64,000 nt of DNA from Unio delphinus (taxonomy: Eukaryota; Mollusca; Bivalvia; Unionida; Unionidae). The stretch's first letter is position 1, and each line of letters opens with the position of its first letter. The stretch covers positions 11,545,501 through 11,609,500 of the forward strand of contig JAQISU010001239.1 in NCBI GenBank assembly GCA_029339505.1, given 5' to 3'. This document shows, piece by piece, positions 26,636 to 41,600 of this stretch. Both the position numbers and the translations under genes were made by a program. The notes beneath the pieces are model-generated. The model saw only the letters and a program-made list of their open reading frames with translations. It was not told where the DNA came from and made no database searches.

Positions 26636-29404
26636 GACATACATAAGAACATGGTCGTTAAGATATAGATGGGAATGAGATGGTAATTTTTGAAAGAAGC
26701 TGACTAAGATCATGTATATAGATTTCTGTGTATCATTCACTAATGGGTATTGTTCACATATCTTTCATTTCATTATATCTGCGATATAAGGACTTAAATT
26801 AATCAAGTAAATATGTTTTTTTTTTTTATAACGGCTGCTTTGTTGATTGACGTACGAGTAGGAGTTTTAATTGAGATGTTTCAATCGCTCCCTTCTCCAG
26901 TAGCAATTAGGATTGCGTGGGTTAGACTAGTCAAATGAAATACTCTAGTCGCAAACGGTGAAATTAATATTGATGACTGTGGTGACTGAGTATTACCCAG
27001 GCAAGAAAAATCTAAATTATGAGATTTACCTTTCCAACAATAACTGAAAAGGTCGGTACTAATTTGTTATAAGCACAAATGCTTCAAATATCAAGACCCG
27101 TATTTGTAGTTAGTTACTTTTCATGTTTTGCAGAAGAAAAAGACCCAAAACGTTTATAGTCCACTCGGGTAATAAAAAAACCGACCATGTTTCAAGGTGG
27201 GATACGGATTGATAGTAAATAGCCTGTGACTTCATTGAGAAACAAATCTTCTAACAATCGGATAACTTGAATTGTTTTTTTTTTATATAGAAAACATTAG
27301 TATGAAATATACATTATATTAGGTTTTAAAAATTATTTAGAGAAAAATGTTATTTATTGTTTACTCTTTTGTAGAACCAAAGTATGCTCAATACAAAGTC
27401 CTATAATGAATTTAAATTAACTTTAGTTAGAAAATGTAACTTCGTATATGAGCCTGACAATTAAAGGAAGTATAATAGAATGATGTGCCATCCATTTTTC
27501 TGTAGTGTTAGCAAAATGCTAAATTTATATTGATCGGTTTTTTAAATAAAAAAAATCAAGGCTAGTTGTAGCCGTTGGTTGGTACAACAGAACTGCCAGC
27601 TCCCTTTTTAGTATATGCTCATTTTTTTCTCCGTGAAGTTTACATTGTCATAATCATTCAGTTCTGCAAATCGAATTACATGAGCCATCATGGGTTCTCG
27701 AGCTTCATTACACATTTCAAAATAGTACTCAAATTTCGACAATATTCCAAGTGCAGTTACATCCTCCTTACTGCACTCAAAATGAAATAAACATTGAATT
27801 CCATAGCGTCTTTTTGACTATTGCAATTGAAAGACTTCATACATTTCCCACAATATAATTTCAAACATTCAATGAGAGAACATAAACACGTATGCAGATG
27901 TCAGCACGCTTCTGCCTTGGAATAAAGCATGCATTCAGTTAATTTGTTTCGTGCAGTGTGTTTTTCTTTACATAAATAAGCCTTAGGTAGAATAAGAAAA
28001 TGAACATATAATAAGAAGGTTATTGCATTTGTATGGGAAAATATTAACTCGTTTTGTCGGACGAATATACTGCACTCCCAAGGCGGTGCGGTATCCATCC
28101 GAAAAACTCGTCCATATTTCCCCATACAAATGAAGTAACATATAAGTACTGGCACTTGGAACTGTTTTATTATTTATTTATTTATATTTTTTGCATCGAT
28201 TGTAACCAAATAAATTATACAATAATAAATAACACGTAACAACCATATATGTGTGATTGTGCCTGAGATCAAAATAGTTAAAACCCTATCATTTTCCGTC
28301 GGGATTTACAAAGATAGAAATAGTGGCGGTCCCTAACAAAATTGCAGAAAATAAAAATGCAGGGTAGAAAACTATAGCGTTAGCACTATTTTCGGTCTGA
28401 AACTCATCAAACCTAGTAGAACAAATGGTTGCTTGATATTATAGTAATTTTAAGTTTGGTTAAACTTGATGCAGGTTTTAAAACTGTTTGTGTTATACAC
28501 TAAAGTCACTGCACATGTGACATTGCTGAGATCTGCTAACTCTGCTGGAAATGTCTATGTATTTGACTTTTGCTCTAATGTCTAGGTGGCAGAATTAAAT
28601 GCCGTGTCGCACTGTCGCCTTGACATAGCGATAAAATATGAAACGAACCATACGATTGCGCGAGAAATTGACAAGACGCCTTGGCGATAAAATGGTGCGC
28701 CAAAGCTAAAAATGGACGATAATTTTGTTTGCAGTTTGGCTCTTTTATCACCTAAAATGTGTCTTGTTGGTATACTGTTGCCTTGTCGATTTTGTCACGT
28801 TGGCCGTTTGCCGTTTTTGTCGCGTTATTGCGTTCAGTTTTACTAAAGCTTTACACACGCCAGCGATTGCAGAAGAACGTATAAGTTTGTTGATGTAAAC
28901 AAGTTGTGTTGCCACTGATACAGGTGAAAATTATTGAACCAATGACGGCACTGGCACACATCAGTCACCATCGAGACAACAGAGACACCACCATCTCATG
29001 ATACCTTGGGATTTGTAAAACTTAGATAACCTATGCTAGTCTGTTTTCACGACTTTCCAGTGCGCAAATAAAACTCAATTGCATAACGTAAAACGTCAAG
29101 AACATTAAGCTGTTTCTTAATTTCCGGAAGACAACATAAACTATGAAACTTAACAATTACGCAAAATAGTATGATTATAAGTCTGTTGATAAGTAAGCCT
29201 GTCTCATAATAATATACGTCCACACACTAAACTTGAGCCTGCGGTTGATTATATTGTCCAACATGCACAAATACAAAGACATACTGTGTAAATTCTGTTT
29301 TCACAGTTACGTTGTACGGCCTTTAAAGCATAAATGTGGTTGTTAACAGGCCGTCAGGTATTGCTTCGTCTATCGGAGCATTTCGTACAGTTTATAAACG
29401 ATAC
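26636..29404. other. gene-free host DNA
   Basis: AT-rich sequence without recognisable genes or clear mobile elements. Short frames at 27575-27790 and 27901-28239 show no domain and no splice-supported extension that I can see. Confidence 0.45.
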
Positions 29405-29600
29405 ATTATGTGACAAAATTGTCACGAAATGTAATAATCAAACACTAGTATGTACTAAACATGTCACGAAATGTAATAATCAAACACTAGTATGTACTAA
29501 ACATGTCACGAAATGTAATAACAAGATACATTGGAATGTGCTAAATCTGTCACGAAATGTAATAATAAGATACACACTGATATTTTAAATCTGTCACGAA
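29405..29600. repeat. about 42-bp tandem repeat, 5 copies
   Basis: The phrase TGTCACGAAATGTAATAA recurs five times. The two leftmost units are almost identical and the right ones are diverged. Confidence 0.9.
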
Positions 29601-31769
29601 ATATAATGATTTTTGAGACAGTATGAACAATGATCATTCTGTTTTTTTTTAATTCTCTTTCTGCAGACAAAGCTAACTTTTTGGCAGATCCTCATTTGTT
29701 CCACTTTGTATTCATTCATCAGTCCTTTCTTGACAAGGAAGCTGTAACATATCCTCCAATGAGTCAATACACAAATTTAGACGCTCACTATTTGCAAAAA
29801 TACACATATCAACAACATACTGACTTGCTTTTGACTTTTGTAATTGATCTTTTGCAAACTAAACTTCCAGCGCATCAAAAGATTTAGTCTGTAATTAATG
29901 TTCTTCATTCTATAAATGACTGAATAAGATGATCCTGACCTAATATATTTTCTGACACTATGTAATGAAGAAAAAAAAACACCTCAGAGAATGGTAAAAA
30001 TGTTCATCTATTTAATAGAACTATATTGTCCTCGATATTATGCTTCATCCATTGTTCGTGCCGTGTTGTGTTAGTTCTCTTGACTTTGCTATTGTGTGTG
30101 GAGAGACAGGTTGTTATGAAGCCACTGTTGTAGGTGTGTTATTATGGTTGGGGTGGGGTGGGGTGCTCCCACTGTATTATTTAAATTACTATAGAAGTTC
30201 CCCACGTGATAGATTTTATAGGAAGTGATATTAGTGATAGAGAGACGTAAAGCTCCAAGTCCCCAAACAGCTATGCCGACAGTTATCATATTGAGTGCAC
30301 AAAAAGGTGAATATCAAATGAATAACAAAATAAAATACATTTTTCACCTGTCCTTGTTTTCTACTTATTTGTATCTCTCCTATACCACCAATTCCTTCTC
30401 CCCTTCCGACTTCACTCCTAATTACTTCTCCTCCTTGACTGCTCCTTCTCCAATCACTCCTCCTCGAATCCTTTCCTTCGATTCACAATCGACATCTCCA
30501 CTAGTCCCTTTTTCGTCTCACTCCTAGAGACTCGGGAATAACCTATACCGGAAGTCTGTCCACTAAAATTTTCCTTTGCGACTTTTTGTCTCTCTTAGAA
30601 TTTCCTAAGTTTCCCCGCCAAATGGTTTCCCTGGTGTATTGCTTAATAACTCTCCAGCACGATGTTTGGCAATTACTAAGTTCCTAGCTGGAAAACACAA
30701 AATTAAATTTGGATTGAAATGGTGACCAAAAGCTCTCTCAATTTCGATTGGATTATATTCAACCCTGTTCTATCCAACTTAGCAGACGATGCCACCGAGC
30801 CGTCTGTCAACGTGATGGGAATTATGACGCCTTTAAGGGTTCTTTGTTCTTGAACAAAACTTTCAAAATCCACGTGCGACTTTTTACACCTAACAAAGCT
30901 GGAGTCTCGTACGTTTACGAAGAGGATTCACTATAGAGTTAACCCGAATGATACATACATATTTGTAAACTTATGCTTGGTAACTGTTCATCGATATGTT
31001 TGAATTGTACATGTGGTGTTTATCTGCAGATTTAATTCTTATATTTTTTTCAAAAGTTGAAATATTTACAATTTAGCTTTGTTTAGTTCAGTTGCATCTA
31101 TGTTTTAAATCATTTCAAAGTTGTTTTTTAATTAAAGATTTGGTATTTCATATAATGTGGTGTCAATCCTTGGTCAGTATTATCACCGTTGAAACATGCC
31201 ACCACCGACTGCTTCATTTTTTGGTCTTTCATTGTGCCTTTTGGCGACTTCAAAGCAACGGCAGAATTTATATTTATTTAGTTTTGATTGTTAACGCACT
31301 TATGATGCGATGTTCGAGCAAACTCTGTTATGATTTTATAACAAGGAACCCTTAGGAAACCCGCATTTTTCCATTATATTTATTCGTGTTTTGATTGAAG
31401 GTTAACTATTCTAGCACGAGTCCTTTTCAACAGAAACAGTTATAGCTTCCAATATTTTATATTTATTCCTTTTAAATTTAACCGATTTATAAAATGGTCC
31501 TTTTGAAAATACTTATAAAGTAATTACTGTTATCATCGTACGTAACCTTGATAAAGCCATTTTTGATTACCTATTGACGATATAAATTTCCTGATGGTAT
31601 GACCTGAATAAGTTCATTTCCTGATGAATTTCATTATGTTTAATTAAGAAATTAATATAAACTTTTTTTAAAAGGTCATATTTAATCACTTATTTCATCT
31701 TGCACACTTTTTTCTCTTCATTTGGAATCCTAAATCAGCAGGGATTTCATTTTAAACAAAAAGTTGTGT
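29601..31769. other. gene-free host DNA
   Basis: No recognised gene. A stretch near 30380-30530 is rich in TCC/CTT pyrimidines. Short frames here show no domain. Confidence 0.45.
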
Positions 31770-31985
31770 TTTGTAATCTGTGTACCGTTTATCTGTGTCC
31801 CGTTTATCTGAATCCCGTTTATTCGTGTCCCGTTTATCTGTGTACCGTTTAACTGTGTCCCGTTTATCTGTGTACCGTTTATCTGTGTCCCGTTTATCTG
31901 TGTACCGTTTATCTTGTCCCGTTTTTCTGTGTACCTTTTATCTGTGTCCCGTTTATCTGTGTACCGTTTATCTGTGTGCCATTTA
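31770..31985. repeat. 15-bp tandem repeat (CTGTGTCCCGTTTAT type)
   Basis: About 14 units of 15 bp alternate between GTGTCCCGTTTAT and GTGTACCGTTTAT. The period is a multiple of three, so it reads through as protein on both strands, which explains the repeated frames. Confidence 0.92.
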
Positions 31986-32674
31986 GTCCATTACAGGGAA
32001 TGCAGTTGTAGTTTTGTTTCCATTGTAACATGTTGAACGTTGTCCTTCGAGTAATCACTGATGTCTTACAATAATATTGTCCTTCGTGTTCCTGCATAAG
32101 TTGTAAGTCTCGGTCACACTGATTATATGCTCAAAACAGTTTTTAAACTGTATGTCGTAAAGTATGCATATTATACAATTTTGATAACTTTATCACAGTG
32201 AATTTGTTTGGCTAATTTGGTTTGTTTTTATAATTTTGCTGTTGCGCTTTGTACAAGAACTACTTTTCTTCTTGTTCCTTTCTTCAACACTAAATTGCCC
32301 TTTTTATCTTGTAGTTTCATTCATTATATGATTCTACAGTTTTCGATGGATGGCCTTGTAAACTGCACTTTTTGCAGCTTCATGAATTGTTGTGAAAATA
32401 TAGTATGGTCTTCATCAAACGATTTGCATCTTGACTAATCGTTGTCGTCGCACTATTTTCAAAACAGCTGTGTCCATTTTTCACTATGGACTCCTTTCCA
32501 TTAGGGCGTAGGTATGGAGTGCGTGAGCAACGGTGTACATGTATGTGACCAGAATTTTGACCAGTCCTTTTCTTTACTTTGTTACTGATATAGTGTACCA
32601 TATTTAGCGACAAATAACATGATCTGTCATACAAAACCTGAGTGAAATTACAGCTATTAAGTTTGCCAGTTTCC

Positions 32675-32990
32675 TATAATTGTGTTTTTTTTTAGTTTGC
32701 TATAATTCTGTTTATTAGTTTGCTATAATTGTGTTTATTAGTTTGCTATAATTGTGTTTATTAGTTTGCTATAATTCTGTTTATTAGTTTGCTATGATTC
32801 TGTTTATTAGTTTGCTATAATTGTGTTTATTAGTTTGCTATAATTCTGTTTATTAGTTTGCTATAATTGTGTTTATTAGTTTGCTATAATTCTGTTTATT
32901 AGTTTGCTATAATTGTGTTTATTAGTTTGCTATAATTCTGTTTATTAGTTTGCTATGATTCTGTTTATTAGTTTGCTATACTTGTATTTA
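32675..32990. repeat. 22-bp tandem repeat, about 14 copies
   Basis: The unit contains TTAGTTTGCTATAATT plus GTGTTTA or CTGTTTA. The two variants alternate in parts of the array. No spacers of unique sequence are present. Confidence 0.95.
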
Positions 32991-33177
32991 ATTTTAATTC
33001 GCTCTTATTCGCCTAATATAAGAAATGAATTCGAAACTTTAAGTTACTTTTATTCAACTAAAATAAACGAAGAATTAATATTTCTGGTATGACGGAGCTT
33101 TGAAATGACAAAACGTGAAAGTACGAATATTGTCATGTTGAGAGCAGGGTCTTGGTTTGCTTTGAGCTGCAGACATG

Positions 33178-33440
33178 AACATGCCATTCTACTTGCATAA
33201 GAGGAGAACCATGGTTGCCGAGTTTTTATAAGTGCTAGCCTTTACCGATCACTGCCATCTCAGCACTGTCTGCATGAGTTCAAGTCTCGGGTTCGATCAG
33301 TGTGGATATGCAAGAAAGCTTGCCAGTAGCTTCATACAGATTCATGGGATCTGATCGGGCATTTCCCAGAAACTTCCTTCACCAGGTATACTGGCTGCCA
33401 TGTATAGCGTATCATGCACTGAAAATGACGTTAAAGGAGA
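33178..33440 (+). mobile_element. tRNA-derived SINE, family A, diverged copy
   Basis: In plus orientation it matches the reverse complements of 6774-7021 and 43538-43795. Shared blocks are GATCACTGCCA, GTCTGC.TGAGTTCAAGTC, AGAAAGCTTGCCAGTAGCTTC and a late ATGTATAGC block. The tRNA-like head is decayed. Confidence 0.7.
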
Positions 33441-33984
33441 CCAGAAATAACAATATTCCTTTTATGTATATAATTCTCTACAAATTTTAATTTTCTGTAA
33501 TGAATATACATTTAATATCATAGGCGGGTAGTGATTGTATTGCGCGGAAGATACCAAGATTCCGTAAATTGCCGAGTTTTTCCGAGTTTTGATGAGATAA
33601 CAGATCACGTGGTCCCGTGACGCAATACTAGCCATTCCTCATATACAAAACAAAACATGGCAAGCGAGACAGACATGAGGAGACCAGATATGGGTTGCAC
33701 ATTCAAAAGTTGAATATAATTCTGAGATATGCTCATAACTATATATTATTAAGTATGTTTTAACAATGTGTTTAAGATATGACAGCAAAAAAGTACAGCA
33801 GTAAGAAGGTGTTCATATTCATATTTTGGATTTTAAAAAAAAAACAACAATGTAATTTTAAAATAAATACTGATGCATTGTGTGCTGTGCAAAAATGTGA
33901 TAATGATTAAGTGATGGTGCCCAATGCAAAAATTAAATGTGTGGCAATATAGATAAATACCATATTCATTACCTATCAACAACA

Positions 33985-34051
<67 letters not shown>

Positions 34052-37000
34052 ACTGATATCTTGTAAAATATACATTATACATCCATGATATATATAATAC
34101 TGAATTATGGACGATAAGATTTGATCGGTGACCGACTTGTGGGTGAAACAATATCCTTTACCGGGCAGGTGTAAAGGGCAATGAGAACGGTTTTCATCGG
34201 ACTTAATTTAAACATTAGTTTATCACACACAAACAAACCACCCCACAAATAAATCTGCAAAGCGGAAATCATAAGTAATTAATTTAAACATTAAGAGGCT
34301 TCCTTCTTATTATTCAGTTAGAGTGTATTTCATCCTATAGTTAACGTATTGACAAATCTGATAGTATATACATGTCTCGTTAAAATAGATTATGTACTGT
34401 ACTGGTCAGTGCTGAATAATTGTATTAAAACACAGGCCCCGGGCTGATGACTTAAATGAATGACTCACTAGCCCTGACTGAAATTCCACAAACCCGAACA
34501 GTTCATATCTATTAATTCTTAAGCCGGGAGAAGAAAGAAAAAACTCCCAATTTTGGGGGTATTTCCTCACCTACCTCCCTATCTCGTAAGAAGAAGAAAA
34601 AGCATTCATAAATATTTATCAAATGTACAATGTACAGATGCCATATTCAATTTTATCACTTGTGAATACTGTAGTTATGAAATAATTAATATCACACGAC
34701 AGTATTCGTCTTCAGCCTGAAGCAAACACAACTACATTCTTAAGACGTACTCATTTGATACCATCGGCTGAAGGTTTCAGATAATTCGCTTAAATGTATT
34801 AACAATTACATTCTCTTCCATTTAAAGTACTATAAACATGTTTGTTAGGGAAAATTGAAATATTTAAGACATTATTACGCACAGGTCATCCAATAATACT
34901 ACTGTTTTAAAAGCGTCCGAATATTATGCACGCGAACATTAAATTGATTCAGATAAGTAAATTTGCCTCTGCTGCATTAAATCTCTCTTTTATATATTTC
35001 GCCAGACGATAGAGACATGACCGATGGGGCAAGTATTTTAATTTCTAGTACATCAATAGCGATACTCTATGCTCTATAATCTGAGTTATACGAGCTGATA
35101 CTCCTAGCCGAATTGTGCGATACAAGCTAAAACATATTTGTCTCTTTAAACAGTTTGCTAATGTTTTTTAAATTCAAATTTATCTTCCAGATGAGATAAG
35201 TCTCATCAGCTAAACTTACTTCTATGTTGTAAATTAACAGCCGACACAAAAATACGGCGAAATTAGGAACCACTGGCGATGACTCTTTAATATACAAATC
35301 TACAAATTAGAGAACCTATTGCTTGTCTGTCAGGCTATGCCTGTATTTTTATCAAAAGTTACGTGTCGTGTAACACGTATCCTTTATAATGATACAGGCT
35401 GTAAGCGTGTATTTACAGCAAACTTTCACGCTCTATTGTTTTGCATCATAATATTGTTTCCAATGGGATATTTTCTGGGTAGGGGCACAACGAATTTAAA
35501 CCTATTTGATATATCCAGTACATAATCTGTTCCTTGGCACTTGTACTTACTGTAGTCAAACCACTTATATATAATATTCAACACGTCGGACTCTCACAGA
35601 CTGTAAACACTTATAACATTAATCTATACAAACAAGACTAAAATTGAGATGTTTAGTCTTTCATTTTTACAGCAAGCCTCATTGCAGCTAAACGGCGGGA
35701 TGTAAAGAATTAACATTATACGCCGAATGCGTTGTTTATGTCTTGTTTATTTTATCATCTGCAAGACATAACATTTTTCCAGTACACATAAAATGTTCCA
35801 TTTTCATTTAAAACAATGGACTTATGTAAAAATGTGAAATATTGACGATTTGGAGTAAATACGGTAGTAGTTTAGAAACCGTTTCCTAGAAAAGTCGTGA
35901 TGAGAAAAAAATAAACAGAATACATTAATGTATCCATATAAAACACATTTTAAGTGGGATCTCATCTTGAGTTGATAAACACGATGTTCCATGCATGTAA
36001 CGTTTTATCATTGCCCCAAAAGATGTATAGTTGCTGTGAAAATCAAAAAACCTTGAGGATATATCATTGCCGTGAATTTACATTCAACTTAGGCCTCCTG
36101 CCTTTCTGATTTATGAATGTCATATAATATTCATTGATATGAATGTGTTCGGATTTATTGGTTTTCATTTAATATACATCATGTATTGTAGGGATTTCAT
36201 GCACTTCCATAATATGAATTTTGAGAATTAATTTATCTGTTTTAAACGATGTATAGCACGTATGTTAAGAATTTATTTTACTATCTCAGTGAATAGCTAA
36301 TTAGCAAATAATGTAGTTAAGAGAAGATGTGAAATCCATTAATTCATTTGTGTATTTTGTTGTGAAATCTCTTAACCGACGAAAATCGGAACGGTGTTGA
36401 CCGGCATCGTTCAGTCAGTGATCTTCGAACCAGAGGGGCTCAGTACTAATTTACCTAGAAATATAATTATGTCATAGTTCTAGTAAGAATCCAAGTAGCA
36501 GCCGAAGGAATAGACTTTAATTTATGATAATAAGATTGTGTTATCAGATCAGGTTGCGAATTGACAATAGCTTAGTTCGTTTGAATTACAATAAAACGGT
36601 ATCTGACATAACAAGCGTGGGAGTATTGTCTGACGTTAGAAAGGAAAAGAAAACCTGACAAATTATTTTGGTTGCATATTATATGTTTTTGAAGTTAAAA
36701 AAGCCCCACACCTGTGCACCATGTAGCGAGAAAAGACAGCAGACAGCTAAGATAAGGATGATGACCCGAAGAGGATGGAGAGAGGAATTAAAAAGAAATA
36801 CGACAAGGCGTACCTGTCACCGACAGTTATTTGGAAAGGATCGGAAGCAATCAGGTTCTAATGACATACGGAAAATTTTAGTTCGATCAGTCACTCTCTA
36901 CTACAGTGAAATTTTTTCGTTTCATTGCTATAATATAACGGCTAATTGCATTTCTCGTAAACTGTGTAATTATATTCCTAAGAGAAATTGTTTCATTCAA

Positions 37001-40000
37001 ATGTCATGTTCAATTTCATTTTGCATATGTATGCGTATACATAGTTATATTTTTCATACGGTAACTCGTATTGTTTCTATTCTCTATCTTGGCTCAACTC
37101 TTTGCTACTCCATCCATTAAATGTATATTTTATATTATTATTTGCTGTATTCTGGTTATAACAACACGGTTGATCATCTCCTACATAACGATAACCAAGC
37201 ACCATAACAGGCATTAGGGGGTATCACATATTAGCCCACACACCTAACACACATTAAGCATAAATTAAGAACATAATTTTCTCAGAAATGAATGTCACAG
37301 ATGTTAATTATTGTGCTATTACAGTGGTGGATTAGGGGAGGGGATGGGTGCACCCCAGGTGAGTATGAACGAACTGGGAAGTTTTACTAGAGTCATTTTC
37401 CTTACTGTTAGATAATTCTCGAATACAATTAGTTAAAATAAATAAAATTTTATTTGTAATTAATTCGTTAATATTTTGTAGGTGAGAGACAAATGTTATT
37501 GCTAATAAGTGAATTAGTCATAGGTACATTTGATCGTTTTTACGAACTGACATTAACAACATGATTTCAAAACAACAATACTAAAGAAAAAGAAAATCAT
37601 GTTGCTTGATGTAACAAAGGGATGACAAAAGACGGAAGAATTTAAATACATATAAGTATTGAAGCTTGAACACATATGTTCTAGAAAACGTTTCTATTGT
37701 TTCACTGACACACATTAGATGCCAATTCATTGTCTTCCTTGTATATTGGATCGTGTTCTTTAATTTCACTTTGTATCAAGCAAGCAAGTTTAATGCTAGG
37801 AAAGGAGAGAATAACTTTCTAAACTGCTTGCCGTGTTGTATCAATGACTTTGCGAAATTAATAAATATATGTAGATGCCCCATTAATCTCATGTAGATGC
37901 CCCATTAATCTCAACTACATTATACTATTAGGTAAGGAAATTAACATTTTTAAAGCTTGAAGAGAACAGCCTAGTTTGTAGCATTAAGTTTCATATATTT
38001 TATCAATGCCTGGTGTAAAAGCGAAAATTGGGACAGTTTTTAATTTTAAATGAATGATATACTTAGAATTTTTCGTATCATTTTCAGTGGTAATTAAATT
38101 TCATATTAATGGCTGTTTGATCCTTTGGATGATAATTCTAAGAAATAAGTCCCAGTCAATCTAGACCTCTTTCTGAACCCCTTTTGGCTAATAAAAACCT
38201 CGATTCTGTTTAATGCAGAATTTATTATCAATTTTAGTCGGTGACCGTAAATAAAAGCTAAGAAGTCCATTGTAATTTAATTCAGTAGGTTATTTAAAAA
38301 CGGCATCTTGAACGACTACTTTTTATGATTCTTCAGAATTAGACTGAATTAAACTTTGACGACATTCTTGTCTTCTTTGTATATCTACTAGCATAATAAG
38401 GTGAGCCATGATACCTAGACAAATAGCCTTAAATTTGTCGTCAAAGTTGATCTCTCGTTACCATTGTTGTATGTCAATGACAACCGCTAACGAGTTAATG
38501 GTGCTCCGTCCACACATACCACCACTAAACAAATGTTGACAAATTAACAAATATGCGACACGGTCAGTCCATTTGTTAAACTGACAGACAAGGACAGAAA
38601 ATCTGCAATGGTGAGTTGTTAGTTGCGCACTCTGTGACAGGGTTTCCAACTTTCCGTATACACCGAAGAAGTCATTGAGATTTGTGTGAATACGGATGAA
38701 AAGAATATCTAACCCGAGACTGTTTATAGTCTGTACTATATAATCAGAATAAAGCTATGTAACGATATTTAACACGTTATAATATAAAAGACAAACAAAA
38801 TAGTTTGCAAATATCCCTAAAATTGTGTATAATATTACTGAAGTACTTTGTAAAACGGATTTTTATTTATTGTTTTACGACACAGTTGCACAGAAACAGG
38901 CAACAGAAAAAACGTGATTTTCCCACCGGACAACGCAAGGTAGTGGACCCGGGGCCCTAACCTGAAAAAGAACAAGATTAATGAGGCTGTTTAATGCTTT
39001 TTGCGGCAATTATGTTTGGACTGTTATTGTATACGAAATCCTTACCAGCTTTTAACATATACTGAAACTTACTAGGTTTGAACCATTAAACGCAAGTTTG
39101 TCTTTATCATTAGTTGGATTACATTCAGTCTCTACAAGCGACATTCTTAACACAGAGAAACAGTCTTGAGACTGGATATGCAACCATATGATAGATATAG
39201 GGTTAAAAAGACTAACAAGCTCTTATTCAATGATCAGATCTTGAATTTATTGAGATAGTATTATTAAGAAAACAAAATCCTGAAGCAAATAAGTTTACTT
39301 AGATACTAAATAACAGCGAAGCTTAGTTCTAAGGTTTTGGTATCGGAATCAGCCTGCAACTGTGTTACATCCTTGGATCTGCATGTATTTATCAATGACT
39401 TGCTTGTTGAGCTAAGATATTCGACTTGTAAAATGCCAGATAGTTATAAATATATGAGTTCTGCATATTATTTTTTTGTATCTACCCTCAACATTGAAAC
39501 TTGAGTATTTGCAGCCAACTATATTTTGTAAAATACACTTACATGGGGCAAGCGACTTGAATTGGATTGCTTGACTTTGAAAGAAAAATTTTACAGCGAT
39601 TCAAAAGGAACATGCCACCAATAATTATACGTAAAATGAGAGAGATCGAGAGAACAGACTATTTTATATAGTGTTTCTTACAGTAATAATAGTTTTACAT
39701 GGGTTTATTAAAAACAATTATACCAGGAAAACATTAAGAACGAAAAAAAATATTGATGCACTAATTTTAAACGATCTAAAAAAAAAGTAAGAATGAGAGC
39801 GGCTTGTCATCTTGTAAAGTGCTGAGGGCCATTTTCTCCAAATAGGTTGAAACCATAATAATACAAAACCTGAGTCAAAATCCACGACGACTAACTTTTT
39901 AAAAAATGTCAATCATTACGTTAGGTTGGAAAATGAATTTAAATTTCGGTTCAACGTTTCTTTGCAGGATAAGAAATCAACGAGATGGAAATTCTTGAAC

Positions 40001-40194
40001 ATATCGGTTTCATCTTTACAAGACAGTTTGGTTACTTTTCTGCGACGTATTGTGGGTATGACTTAGAATTAAGGTATTCCTTAAAATCTTTTCATGTAAG
40101 CTTTGATGTACGGTTCCCATGTGTCTTCGTCACTCCGTGTCAGTTGGCACTCTAAAAAACATAAATTAACACTGTAACGGATGACGACAGGTGC
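33441..40194. other. gene-free host DNA
   Basis: A TC microsatellite lies at about 33987-34044. The rest is AT-rich with no recognisable exon, RNA gene or mobile element. Frames such as 36668-37120 start with a basic stretch but show no known domain and are not supported by context. Confidence 0.45.
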
Positions 40195-40440
40195 ACAGAG
40201 TTTAACACGCTCGGAATGAATGATACCGCCTAACCTGTTGTACATCAAACGTATGACACACAGGTAAGTGCACATATGTATTTTTGAAAACGTTATAAGC
40301 ATTATGGCCATTTATGTCTATATGGAAATGTGGCAAATGTCCTAAAGACTAGAGTAAGCTTGACATGATATTATTAATTAGAATGTTAGAATAATTTCTT
40401 AGAGTTAACAAGAAAAGGCCGAAGATGTGGCAGAGAGGAG
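40195..40440. repeat. dispersed repeat family R1, copy 3
   Basis: It is collinear with 2760-2965 and 19800-20010 (CCTAACCTGTTG, ACACACAGGTAAGTG, GGCCATTTATGTC, GGCAAATGTCC, GACATGATATTATTAATTA). It is the best-preserved match to copy 1. Confidence 0.72.
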
Positions 40441-40604
40441 AAAAAGACAAAGTAAGTACAAGAAGACGAAAGGAAGGCGAAACAATCAAACAACGAAATT
40501 CATATGTGACAGTGAAAAACAAAAGGGAAGATACGAACTAAATATATAATGCAATTATCATAATTTAACTGTCGGAAACAATTAAGTCATTTCATACAAA
40601 GGAA

Positions 40605-40805
40605 TCATCATGGTCGCATTACGTACCACGGGGCACATCACAGATGTATTGTGTACCCAAGGGAACATTAAAGTCTCATTACGTACCAAGGGGCACATTA
40701 CAGATGTAATGCGTACCAATGGAATATCATAGTCTCATTAAGTACCAAGGGGCACATCACAGATGTACTGTGTACCCAAGGGATTGCAGTAGCTGCATTA
40801 CGTAC
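40605..40805. repeat. about 57-bp tandem repeat, 3-4 copies
   Basis: Phrases CATTACGTACCAAGGGGCAC and CACAGATGTA.TGTGTACCCAAGG recur in order three times, and a fourth copy is partial. Confidence 0.88.
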
Positions 40806-41224
40806 AAATCATCATCATTAAACCGATGATTTGTGCCTAAATTACTTAAATTTCAGGGTAACCAATTCACCAAATAGTGTTTTACAGCAATGTTCCGTTA
40901 ACTTAACTATTTATGCAAATAAATGCCACTCTGTAAATGTGCACAATTATAGTTGTTTCTATAGTACCAAACGTTGTGCGATATATCATATTAGCAGAAT
41001 GCCACGTGATACGTACATGGATTAGCGCTTTGAAACATATTAAATAGGAAGATTCTTCAAAAGATTAGCCTTGTGTATGATATTAACATACACTTCGTTT
41101 CTAGAATAGTGTTCTACTAATATTCTAACACGCTTATTTATTATTTTGTTATAAAATGTGTATCTTCTTGATATACTTCTCAGGAATTTCGGAAAATATT
41201 GCGATTTTGACAATTTAAACCTGC

Positions 41225-41332
<108 letters not shown>

Positions 41333-41339
41333 GCTGCTG

Positions 41340-41600
41340 TGGGGCTACTGGAGTTGGAAATAAAGACGGGCGGGAGATGTTCGTGAAGGATTCAAATATC
41401 GTCTGCTTCACTCAATTTATACTATTCCATGAATAGCAGTGACGGCAGTTCATGACTGTCGATAAGGAAAATATTTTCACTGGTCCTGATGTCCGTATGA
41501 TTTAGTGCAGCCAATCGCCTGATTTGACCTCTTTACATAAATATATACTTATTACATCATTGACTGGTGTCATTTTTTCAACATGGAAAAATACTTTAGC
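41340..41600. repeat. dispersed repeat family R2, copy 2
   Basis: A diverged collinear match to 5720-5960 (CGTCTGCTTCA, TTTATACT, CAGCCAATC, TTATTACATCAT). As in the first region, it follows an R1 copy and a long TA repeat, so R1, (TA)n and R2 may be parts of one larger ancient repeat. Confidence 0.55.

Noticed and set aside
36668..37120. 150-codon frame with basic and Cys residues
   Set aside because: The composition changes abruptly along the frame, there is no domain, and the surrounding DNA looks non-coding.
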